From positions 101,164 to 165,163 of the forward strand of contig DAOSOK010000007.1 in the NCBI GenBank assembly GCA_035373905.1: a DNA stretch of 64,000 bases, written 5' to 3'. Below, one piece after another: positions 42,701 through 50,900 of the stretch. The translations under genes were made by a program, and so were the position numbers. The notes below the pieces were generated by a model. The model ran no database searches and had not been told where the DNA came from. It saw only the letters and a list, made by a program, of their open reading frames with translations. Positions within the stretch are counted from its first letter, which is position 1; every line of letters starts with the position of its first letter. The stretch comes from Candidatus Ozemobacteraceae bacterium. Lineage in GTDB: Bacteria > Muiribacteriota > Ozemobacteria > Ozemobacterales > Ozemobacteraceae.

Positions 42701-44920
42701 GTCTACCTTCGCAACGTGCCTCCGACGCCGGCGAACTACGCCCAGCGCAGCGGTCGAGCGGGCCGGAGCGGCCAGCCGGCGCTGGTCATCACCTATTGCG
42801 CCAACCGGTCCCCGCACGATCAGTATTTCTTCGCCGATCCGACTCGAATGGTGGCCGGCAGCGTGAATCCTCCATCCATCGACCTCGCCAACGAGGACCT
42901 TGTCAAAAGCCACCTGCACGCCGTCTGGCTGTCCCAGACCGGGCAGAAGCTCCCCTCCTCGATCCGTGAGGTGCTCGACGTCGAAAAGGAGCTCGATCTC
43001 CCCATCCGATCTGACCTCAAACAGACAATGGACACGCAGAGGTGTCGAGAAGGGGCCAGGGAACGCGGCATACGAATTCTCGACATGCTGAAACAGGAGC
43101 TGAAGAGCGATCTCGCCGCCTGGTATTCCCCGGAGTGGCTCGAACGCACGATGAACCAGGCGTTTCTTCTCTTCGAGCAGTCGTTCGAGCGCTGGCGCGG
43201 CATGTATCAGGCGACCCGGCAGCAGATGGCGCGCACCCACGCAATCACGATGAACGCCACCGCGTCCGATCGCGAGCGGCGCGAGGCGAAACAGCGGTAT
43301 GACGAGGCCCACACCCAGATGGATATGCTTCTGCAGGCGAAATCCGATCTCAACTCGGATTTCTATACCTATCGCTATCTTGCAAGCCAGGGATTCCTGC
43401 CGGGGTACAATTTTCCGAGACTTCCGCTTCTCGCCTATATTCCAGGCCGACGGGAACGGGTCGGCAGGGACACCTTCCTGTCACGCCCCCGCTTCCTCGG
43501 CCTGTCGGAGTTCGGCCCCCAGTCGCTGGTCTATCATGAAGGCAGCCGCTACCGCGTCGTGAAGGCTTCTCTTGCCGCGCGCGATCTCGAAACGGTTGCG
43601 ACCGGGGCGACGTTGCCCATGCGGTCAGCCCGGCTCTGCCCCCTGTGCGGATACGGGCATTTCGGCAACCAGCAGGAAGCCGACACCTGTGTTCATTGCC
43701 ACGGCGGTCTCGAAGGCGGCATGTTCCTCAACTCACTGTACCGGATCGACCAGGTCGGCACGAGGCGCGCCGACCGTATCACATCTGACGAAGAGGAGCG
43801 ACAGCGCCTCGGGTACGACCTTCGGACCACCATCCAGTTCCCCTTCGAGAACGGGCGGCCAAGAATAAATACCGCAATTTATACTTCGAGCGGCGACGAG
43901 TTCCTCGAAGCGAGATTCTGCTCCGCGGCGACCGTCTGGCAGATCAATCTCGGGTGGCGCAACCGCACGAACAAGACCGTGTATGGCTTCAACATCGATG
44001 TGACCACCGGCTCCTGGTGCAAGGACTCCCAGTCCCCGCTGGAAGACGACGTGGAGGTCGAGGAAGGCCGCGCCGTCCAGCGCATCACACCGTTTGTCGA
44101 AGATCGCCGCAACATCCTCCTCGTGACCCTGAAGACACCGCTCGAAGCTCCCCAGATGGCCACGTTCGAGTATGCCCTCAAGCGCGGCATCGAGTCGGTC
44201 TTCCAGCTTGAGGAAAACGAGCTTGCATCGCAGCCCATGCCGACCGCAGCCCAGCGCAACGCGATCCTGTTCTTCGAGTCTGCGGAAGGAGGAGCCGGCG
44301 TCCTGACGCGTCTGACGACCGATCTCGACCTCTTCGCGAAAGTTGCCCGCCGGGCTCTCGAAATCTGTCATTATCGGTCCCGATCGGGGAATTGGACCGG
44401 CCCGGACGACCTCGAAGACACGAAGCCCGAATGCGAAGCCGGGTGCTACAAGTGCCTGCTCAGCTACTCCAACCAGCCGGAACACGAGCAGATCGACCGC
44501 AGGAACCCCGATTTTCTGGCGGTCATGTGCCACCTGGCCCATGTCCAGGGACGAAAAGCCGTCGACGGCCTCACGCCCGACGGTCAGTTCGAACAGCTCC
44601 TGGCCAAATGCGAGAGCGGTCTCGAAAAGGCATGGCTCACGGCCGTGCGCGACAACGGCTACCATCTCCCCGACGAAGCCCAGCGTCTCCTGTCGGAGTT
44701 CGAAACGCGCCCCGACTTCCTCTACCGCGACCGCCAGATCATTGTCTACATCGACGGCCCCCACCACGAATCCGACGCCCGGAAAAAGATCGACCAGGCC
44801 CAGGCCAGGCGCCTCATGAACGCCGGCTATGAGGTTATCCGCTTCCCGAAAGAACGCGAAACCTGGCCCGACATCTTCGCCCGCTACCCCGACATCTTCG
44901 GTAGAAGACACGGCACCTGA
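39713..44920 (+). CDS. DEAD/DEAH helicase-DUF1998-Vsr-like nuclease fusion
   Basis: 1735 residues, first gene of the DISARM-like trio. Superfamily 2 helicase: Walker A TGTGSGKS near residue 112, box II LDELHTYRG near 231, motif VI QRSGRAGRSG near 1010. Internal zinc-type clusters CFCRECGQEY and CPLCGYG…CVHCHGG flank the second half. A DUF1998/MZB domain follows (FFESAEGGAGVLTRL; ECEAGCYKCLLSY near 1577). The last 80 residues look like a Vsr/DUF559 endonuclease: RPDFLYRD, VYIDGPHHE, YEVIRFPKE. DUF1998 helicases occur in DISARM and Druantia; the nuclease tail suggests it cuts as well as moves along DNA. Role in phage defence is inferred from family and neighbours. Confidence 0.88.
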   Translation: MDVFQFRDRLVEDYRRFSTSFTKIMAPDIRSFVEQTYDAGRFWPAPLIQLNPNFVRAGSVEDLVNQGRLHPQCNSLFRRDKDTFPGGKTLYLHKHQEEAIAIASRGESYVLTTGTGSGKSLSYFIPIVNHVLHTKTGHGPGKQITAIVVYPMNALCNSQLEELERFLGKNGPVTFARYTGQENEQDRERLADNPPDILLTNYMMLELILTRQQHPDLAIVKAAQGLRFLVLDELHTYRGRQGADVAMLVRRVRESLNPDLLCVGTSATMVSDGDAAARRKVVAGVAGLLFGAPVKPENVVTETLFRMTPESTQIDAATLSRVIQEGVPTEATFTSLRNHPMSAWIELELGLQLEEGKWVRRAPISIKTASERLSQTCGIPTETCAAYLSDYLMLCYKTRDEDGRSLFAFRLHQFFSGAGTVFSTLDEPRKRYLTVEAQQFKPGDRARTLFGLCFCRECGQEYMPVWAALEGKTPVSFTPRELGEKTREDADDDKLTFGFFMPDPEGRFLANDFEAVYPEEWIESHREEYRLKSGYRKYAPVRVTVAPDGRVDAAGLPGWFIPKGFKFCLNPDCRMTYDSSTRSDISKLSTLSSEGRSSATTMLTLSGLRYLLEEAEGLDDKAKKLLGFTDNRQDASLQAGHFNDFVQILLLRSALLAAILDHPDHTLRDDILTQQVFAHLHLAPEDFLANADARGNRLEQTRRTLRDVLGYRLYFDLKRGWRLMNPNLEQIGLLGIRYQGIDECAADEESWAATHPLLASATPATRKEICRTLLDTMRRGLCIKTIYLDNQHQEQIRNRSFADLREPWGLAPDERMFCSAVMVPTSSPARLRDRVPTVYVSLRSRFGKFLKLRSSWGENRCEWPKKFDETVYTEIMSGLLRTMTNHGLVQNIELDGRIGYQVDSGIIEWTIGDPATVSEATATKTNVFFRTLYQNVASALTGKHQTLHQLRAAEHTAQVDAEARQKRETAFREAELPLLFCSPTMELGVDIATLNTVYLRNVPPTPANYAQRSGRAGRSGQPALVITYCANRSPHDQYFFADPTRMVAGSVNPPSIDLANEDLVKSHLHAVWLSQTGQKLPSSIREVLDVEKELDLPIRSDLKQTMDTQRCREGARERGIRILDMLKQELKSDLAAWYSPEWLERTMNQAFLLFEQSFERWRGMYQATRQQMARTHAITMNATASDRERREAKQRYDEAHTQMDMLLQAKSDLNSDFYTYRYLASQGFLPGYNFPRLPLLAYIPGRRERVGRDTFLSRPRFLGLSEFGPQSLVYHEGSRYRVVKASLAARDLETVATGATLPMRSARLCPLCGYGHFGNQQEADTCVHCHGGLEGGMFLNSLYRIDQVGTRRADRITSDEEERQRLGYDLRTTIQFPFENGRPRINTAIYTSSGDEFLEARFCSAATVWQINLGWRNRTNKTVYGFNIDVTTGSWCKDSQSPLEDDVEVEEGRAVQRITPFVEDRRNILLVTLKTPLEAPQMATFEYALKRGIESVFQLEENELASQPMPTAAQRNAILFFESAEGGAGVLTRLTTDLDLFAKVARRALEICHYRSRSGNWTGPDDLEDTKPECEAGCYKCLLSYSNQPEHEQIDRRNPDFLAVMCHLAHVQGRKAVDGLTPDGQFEQLLAKCESGLEKAWLTAVRDNGYHLPDEAQRLLSEFETRPDFLYRDRQIIVYIDGPHHESDARKKIDQAQARRLMNAGYEVIRFPKERETWPDIFARYPDIFGRRHGT

Positions 44921-44966
44921 CGTTCGCTGGTTTCTTTCTATATAACGACATAGTATTGGTGAATAT

Positions 44967-47918
44967 ATGAATACATCTATTGAATCAGACACATCTTCGC
45001 AGGCGGGAGCGACGGCCCAGGCTTCTGTGGATAGTACATTCCAGCCTGGCAGTCTCGTTCGACTGCGCGATCGGGAATGGATCGTCATGCCGGAGAGCCG
45101 GCCGGACGTTCTACATCTGCGACCGCTGGGCGGGGCTGAGGAAGACGCCGTCCAGGTCTACGTGCCACTCGAATCGGTGCCGCCCCGGGCCGCCACCTTC
45201 GCTCCGCCCGATCCCGCGACGTCAGGGTCCCAGGCATCGGGTCTCCTTCTGCGCGAGGCCCTGCGCCTGAAACTCCGGGCCGGGGCCGGCCCGTTCCGCA
45301 GCTTCGGCCACCTCGCCTTCGAGCCGCGCGCCTACCAACTCGTGCCGCTCCTGATGGCCCTCAAGCTCGACCCGGTCCGGCTGCTGGTCGCCGACGGCGT
45401 TGGTATAGGCAAGACGATAGAAGCCGGCCTCATCGTGCGCGAGCTGCTCGATCGCGGCGAGATCAGGCGTTTCTCGGTCATCTGCCCCCCCCACCTGTGC
45501 GAGCAGTGGCAGAAAGAGCTCGCATCGAAGTTCAACCTCGCCGCCGAAGTCGTCCGCACCGGCACCGCGAGCCGCCTCGAACGCGGCCTGCCGGCCGGCA
45601 CCTCGGTCTTCGACGTCCACCCCTTCACCATCGTCTCCCTCGATTACATCAAGTCCGACAAACGCCGCGACGAGTTCCTTCGAGCCTGCCCCGAGTGCAT
45701 CATCGTCGAGGAGGCCCACACCTGCGTCCAGGCCGGCACCGACACCCGCCACCAGCGGTTCAAGCTCCTCAAGGGCCTCGCCGAGAATGACCAGCGCCAC
45801 ATGATCTTCCTCACCGCGACGCCCCACAGCGGAAGCGACCCCGCGTTCGACAACCTTCTCGCCCTTCTGAACCCGCGATTCCAGACCCTCTCCCAGCTCA
45901 CCGATGTCGAGCGCCGCAACCTGCGCGAGCAACTCGCCGTGCATCTTGTCCAGCGCCAGCGGCCGGATATCGACGAGTGGCGCGACGCGACCGTCTTCCC
46001 CGACCGGCAGGTGAAGGAAATGACCTACGCTCTCACCGGCGCCTGGGGCCGCCTGTTCGACGACGTCACCGGCTACGCCCGCGAGATGGTCCTCGCCGCA
46101 GAGGCCAAAAGCCGCCTCCACCAGCGCATGAGCTGGTGGGCCGCCCTGGCCCTGCTCCGCTGCATCAGCTCCAGCCCCGCCGCCGCCGTCATCGCCCTGC
46201 GCACCCGCCTCCATGCCGTCGCCGACCTGTCCGAAGACGCCCAGGCCGACGCGATTGACCGGCAGGGCGTTGAAACCGTGTTCGACGGCGAAGACATCGA
46301 GCTTCTCTCGGCCGACGAGAACGTCCCGGCCGGTGTGCCCGAAACCATCGCCGAAGCCTCGCCTGAAGGCCGTCAGCTCCTGGCGTTGATCGAGCGCGCC
46401 GAAGCCCTGCGCGGTCCCGCCGACGACCCAAAGCTGGCCGAGATCGTCCGCCAGGTGACGGGGCTGGTGAAAGACGGCTTCAACCCCGTCATCTTCTGCC
46501 GCTACATCGCGACCGCCCATTACGTCGCTGAAGCCCTTGCCCAGGCGCTCGGCACCGAGACGCTCAAGGTCGAGTGCGTCACCGGCGAGCTCGCCTCCGA
46601 ACAGCGCGAGGAAAAAGTCGAGGCCCTCGGCGAGTTCGACCGCCGCGTCCTCGTCGCCACCGACTGTCTCTCGGAGGGCATCAACCTCCAGAACCTGTTC
46701 GACGCCGTCGTCCATTACGACCTGTCCTGGAACCCCACCCGACACGAACAGCGGGAAGGCCGCGTCGACCGCTTCGGCCAGCCCCGCAAGGCCGTGCGCG
46801 CCCTCATGTTCTACGGCGCCAACAACCCCGTCGACGGCGCCGTCCTCAACGTCATCCTCCGCAAGGCAGAGCGCATCCGCAAGGCCCTCGGCGTGCTCGT
46901 GCCGATGCCCAGCGACAACACCGCCGTCACCCAGGCCATCATGAAGTCCGTCCTCCTCCGTAAAGGCTCGGTGCTCGATCCCAACCAGCCCATGCTCGAC
47001 TTCGGCGACGTCGAACGCCAGGTCGAGACAGACTGGGAATCGGCTCGGGAAAAGGCTCTCCAGAATCGCACGATCTTCGCCCAGCGCCGTCTGCGCCCCG
47101 ACGACGTCCTCCCCGAATGGAGCAAGGCGAACCGCATCCTCGGCGGCCCGGAAGACGTCGAGCGGTTCCTCGCCCGCGCCTCAGAACGCCTCGGAGCGCC
47201 TCTCGAAGAGGTTCGCGGCCACCGGAAGTTCCCCATCGACCACCTCCCGCCCGCGCTCAAAGACCGCCTCGCCGGCGCCGGCTTCGTCAAGCCCCTGCGC
47301 CTCTCCTTCCGACCGCCCGTCGCGGCCGGTGCCGAGTTCATCCACAGATCCCATCCGCTCGTCGCCCTGATCGCCGACGAACTGGCCGAGCGCGCCCTCG
47401 CGGCGGCCTCCCTGCCCGGCGCCCCGGCCGACGCGGCGAACATGCCGGCGGCCAGGTGCGGCGCGATCTTCACGCAGGCCGTATCCGAACGCACGGTGCT
47501 CCTTCTCCTGCGGCTTCGGTGCCAGATCACCCTCGAACGACGCATCGACGGCAGATATCGCCACGAGCGGCATCTGCTGGCCGAAGAGTGTCTGACCGTC
47601 GCCCTCCGCGGTGATGCCGACGAGCTCCGGATCCTCGACGAGGTCGAGGCTCTCGCCCTCATGGAGGCCCAGCCGATGCCGGGCCGGAACATGGCCCCGG
47701 AACAGCGCGCCCGCCAGGTGCAGAGCGTCCTCGATGAGCTCCCCGCCCTGCGCCCGCACCTCGACGAACTCGCCCGTCGCCGCGCCGCCGACCTCCTGGC
47801 CGACCACCAGCGTGTCCGGGAGGCCGCCGAGGCGAAGGGCCGCCGCCACCAGGTCGCCCCCTGCCTCCCCGCCGACCTCATCGGCGTCTACGTCCTGCTC
47901 CCCGTGGCGAGCCTGTAA
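44967..47918 (+). CDS. SNF2/RapA-type ATPase, DrmD-like
   Basis: 983 residues, 46 bases after the nuclease-helicase. SNF2-family translocase: LLVADGVGIGKTIEAGLI holds Walker A (residues about 142-150), motif II is VEEAHTC instead of DEAH, motif III TATPHSGSD, and the C-terminal half has LVATDCLSEGINLQNL and HEQREGRVDRFGQPRK. The architecture fits the helicase-related proteins of class 1 DISARM (DrmD). The long C-terminal region beyond about residue 640 is helical and of unknown role. No strong ribosome site is seen before ATG 44967, so coupling to the upstream gene is possible. Confidence 0.88.
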   Translation: MNTSIESDTSSQAGATAQASVDSTFQPGSLVRLRDREWIVMPESRPDVLHLRPLGGAEEDAVQVYVPLESVPPRAATFAPPDPATSGSQASGLLLREALRLKLRAGAGPFRSFGHLAFEPRAYQLVPLLMALKLDPVRLLVADGVGIGKTIEAGLIVRELLDRGEIRRFSVICPPHLCEQWQKELASKFNLAAEVVRTGTASRLERGLPAGTSVFDVHPFTIVSLDYIKSDKRRDEFLRACPECIIVEEAHTCVQAGTDTRHQRFKLLKGLAENDQRHMIFLTATPHSGSDPAFDNLLALLNPRFQTLSQLTDVERRNLREQLAVHLVQRQRPDIDEWRDATVFPDRQVKEMTYALTGAWGRLFDDVTGYAREMVLAAEAKSRLHQRMSWWAALALLRCISSSPAAAVIALRTRLHAVADLSEDAQADAIDRQGVETVFDGEDIELLSADENVPAGVPETIAEASPEGRQLLALIERAEALRGPADDPKLAEIVRQVTGLVKDGFNPVIFCRYIATAHYVAEALAQALGTETLKVECVTGELASEQREEKVEALGEFDRRVLVATDCLSEGINLQNLFDAVVHYDLSWNPTRHEQREGRVDRFGQPRKAVRALMFYGANNPVDGAVLNVILRKAERIRKALGVLVPMPSDNTAVTQAIMKSVLLRKGSVLDPNQPMLDFGDVERQVETDWESAREKALQNRTIFAQRRLRPDDVLPEWSKANRILGGPEDVERFLARASERLGAPLEEVRGHRKFPIDHLPPALKDRLAGAGFVKPLRLSFRPPVAAGAEFIHRSHPLVALIADELAERALAAASLPGAPADAANMPAARCGAIFTQAVSERTVLLLLRLRCQITLERRIDGRYRHERHLLAEECLTVALRGDADELRILDEVEALALMEAQPMPGRNMAPEQRARQVQSVLDELPALRPHLDELARRRAADLLADHQRVREAAEAKGRRHQVAPCLPADLIGVYVLLPVASL

Positions 47919-47930
47919 GGAGAACCGATC

Positions 47931-50900
47931 ATGGCCAGACTGACGCGTGAACATGGGTTTACGGCGCTGCGGATCGAGGGCGGGCTGATGCCGGCCGAGT
48001 TTCTGCACAAAGTTGCGGCTTTCGGGGCCGAGCACCAGGCGGCGGCGGATTACGGCCTGGCGCGCGGCCTGAACCTGAAGGATGAGATCGGCCGGGCCTG
48101 GCGCATCGCGAAGGCCGAATGGCAGGATACGGCCGGCCGGATGGACCGCTGGTGGCGCGCCCTGTTCCAGGACGTGCTGTGCTTCCGCGACTTCTCGGCC
48201 CGCCGGCCGGCCGTCATGGGCGATCGCGTCTTCCCGGTCGGATTCCAGGCGTTCGGCGGCGCCGTGCCCATGGTCCTCGCCGGGCCGGACGTCGACCTGG
48301 AGCGGCCCGACGCGCAGTTCGGCGACGAGCATCGCAAACGATCCCCGCACGCCCTCATGCAGGAGTTCCTCAACGCCGAGGATGCCGCGCTCTGGGGCAT
48401 CATCAGCAACGGTGCCCGCATCCGCATCCTGCGCGACAACCCCAGCCTCACCCGCCCGGCCTTCGTCGAGGCGGACCTCGAACGCATCTTCGCCGAGGAC
48501 CTCTACGCCGACTTCGCCGCCTTCTGGCTCCTGGCCCACGCTTCCCGGTTCGAGCCGCGCGACGCCCGGCCGGAGCGTGCCGTCATCGAGACCTGGCGGG
48601 AAAACGCCCACAAGACCGGCGAACGCGCCCTGGAGAACCTGCGGAAGGGCGTCACCGAGGCTCTCCGCCAGCTCGGAACCGGCTTCGTCGCCCGCCCCGG
48701 GAACGCCGCCCTCCGCGCCCGCCTCGCCGACGGAACGCTCGCGCCCAACCGGCTGTTCCAGGAACTGCTCCGGCTCGTATATCGCCTGCTATTTCTTTTC
48801 ACGGCCGAGGAACGCGGTGCGCTCCACCCCGACTCGAAGCAGAAGGAAGCCATCGAGTTGTATAGAAATGGATATTCCTTGGCCCGGCTGCGCGACCTGG
48901 CCCTGCGCCGGCGCAACTACGACGAGCACGCCGATCTCTGGCAGGCGCTCCGGATCACGTTCCGGGGCCTCGCCCAGGGCTGCGCCCCCCTGGCTCTGCC
49001 CGGCCTCGGCGGCCTGTTCGGCGCCGACCAGTGTCCCACGCTCGATGCGGCGGAGCTGGGCAACGCGCATCTGCTCCGCGCGATCCGGGCCTTGAGTTTC
49101 TTCGCGAATGGGAACACCCTCGCCCGGGTCAACTACCGCGACATGGGCACCGAGGAGCTCGGCTCGGTCTACGAAAGCCTGCTGGAACTGCACCCCCTGA
49201 TCGAAACCAGCGTCATTCCCTGGAAGTTCGGCTTCGTCGGCGACACCGGCGACGAAACCTCTCGCGGCTCGGAACGTAAGCTGAGCGGCTCCTACTACAC
49301 CCCACCCTGCCTGGTGCAGGAGTTGATCGAGTCAACCCTCGAACCGGTCATTCGGGCGCGCCTGGAGGAGGCGCGACGATTGGCGAATGGGGTGTGGCGA
49401 ACGGAGGAGGAGAAACAGTATGTCGATTCAGTCCTTTCAGGATCTGGAAGTCTGGAAACGGGCCATGGATCTTGCGGAAACGACCTATCGACTTACGAAA
49501 ACCTTCCCACGGGAGGAGTTGTTCGGAATGGTGAGCCAGATTCGTCGTGCTTCGACATCGATCCCGGCCAACATCGCAGAGGGCTGGGGTCGACAGGGCA
49601 CCCGGGAATTCCTTCAGTTCCTCCGGATATCTCAGGGCAGTCTTCGGGAACTGGAAACATTCCTGCTCCTGGCCCGGCGCGTGGGCTACTGCACCGAACT
49701 CCAAATTCAACCCCTTCTGAACGAAACCACGATCCTCAGCAAACAACTCCTCGCCCTTCAACGCAGCCTCCAAAGCCGCTCCTCCTGACCCCCACACCCC
49801 CATTCCCCAATCGCCAATCGCCAATTGCCAATCCCCATTCCCTCCTCGCCACAACCGCGCTCCTGCGCATTCGCATCATCGACCCCGCTTGCGGCAGCGG
49901 TCATTTTCTTCTCGCGGCGGCCCGCCGGATGGCGGCCGAGATCGCCCGCATCGAGTCGGCAAGCGACGTGCCTGACGAAGAGACGCGCCGCCACGCCCTG
50001 CGTGAGGTGGTCAGGCACTGCATCTACGGCGTCGATAAGAACCCGCTGTCGGTCGAGTTGTGCCGCACCGCGCTCTGGATCGAGACGATCGAGCCGGGCA
50101 AGCCCCTCTCGTTCCTCGACGCTCATATCCGATGCGGCGATTCGCTGGTCGGCGTCTTCGATCCGAAGATCATGGAAGAGGGCATCCCGCCTGAAGCCTA
50201 CGCGGCCCTTTCTGGTGACGAGAAGACCGTCTGTTCGGCTCTGAAGGCCGAGAACAAAAAGGTGAAGATCGGCCATGCCACGCAGGGCGATCTCTTCGAC
50301 CAGGAGGGCTTCCAGAAGCAGGCGACCGAGGCAGGCCGCTTCGAGGCCATGCCCGAGGACACGGTCGAGCAGATCGCCGCGAAACAGAAAGCCTGGGCCG
50401 AGGCCGTGAGCGCTTCAAGGGAAAATCGCGACCGACTGAGGGCCGACCTGTTCGTCGGCGCCTTCCTCACGACCAAAACGGCAGGAACGAAGGCCGTCGT
50501 CCCGACGAACGCCGATCTCAACAAGGTGCTGGCCGAACTGCCGCCCCGGCCCGGCGTCGCCGACTTCGCCCGGGAGCTGGCCGTCAAGCACCAGACATTC
50601 CACTGGTTCCTGGAGTTCCCGCACGTGTTCGCCCGAACGCTGTCAGGGAGCCGCACGCCAGGGTTTGACGTCGTCCTGGGCAACCCCCCCTGGGAGCGCA
50701 TCAAACTCCAGGAACAGGAGTTCTTCGCGGCCCGTAACCCCGCCATCGCAGCCGCCCCCAACCAGGCCGCCCGTGGCCGCCTGATCGCGGCCCTGAACCG
50801 GCCGGACGCCCCGCCCTCGGACCGCGCCCTCTGGAATGAATTCCAGGCGGCCAGGCACGACGCCGAAGCCGCCAGCCAGTTTACGCGTGAAAGCGGCCGG

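Noticed and set aside
48082..49095. Long Arg/Ser/Pro-rich alternative frames inside the methylase gene
   Set aside because: Typical GC-rich shadow translations; only the methylase frame has conserved motifs.
49375..49855. Diversity-generating retroelement
   Set aside because: The four-helix-bundle protein is related to Avd, but there is no reverse transcriptase and no template/variable repeat pair nearby.
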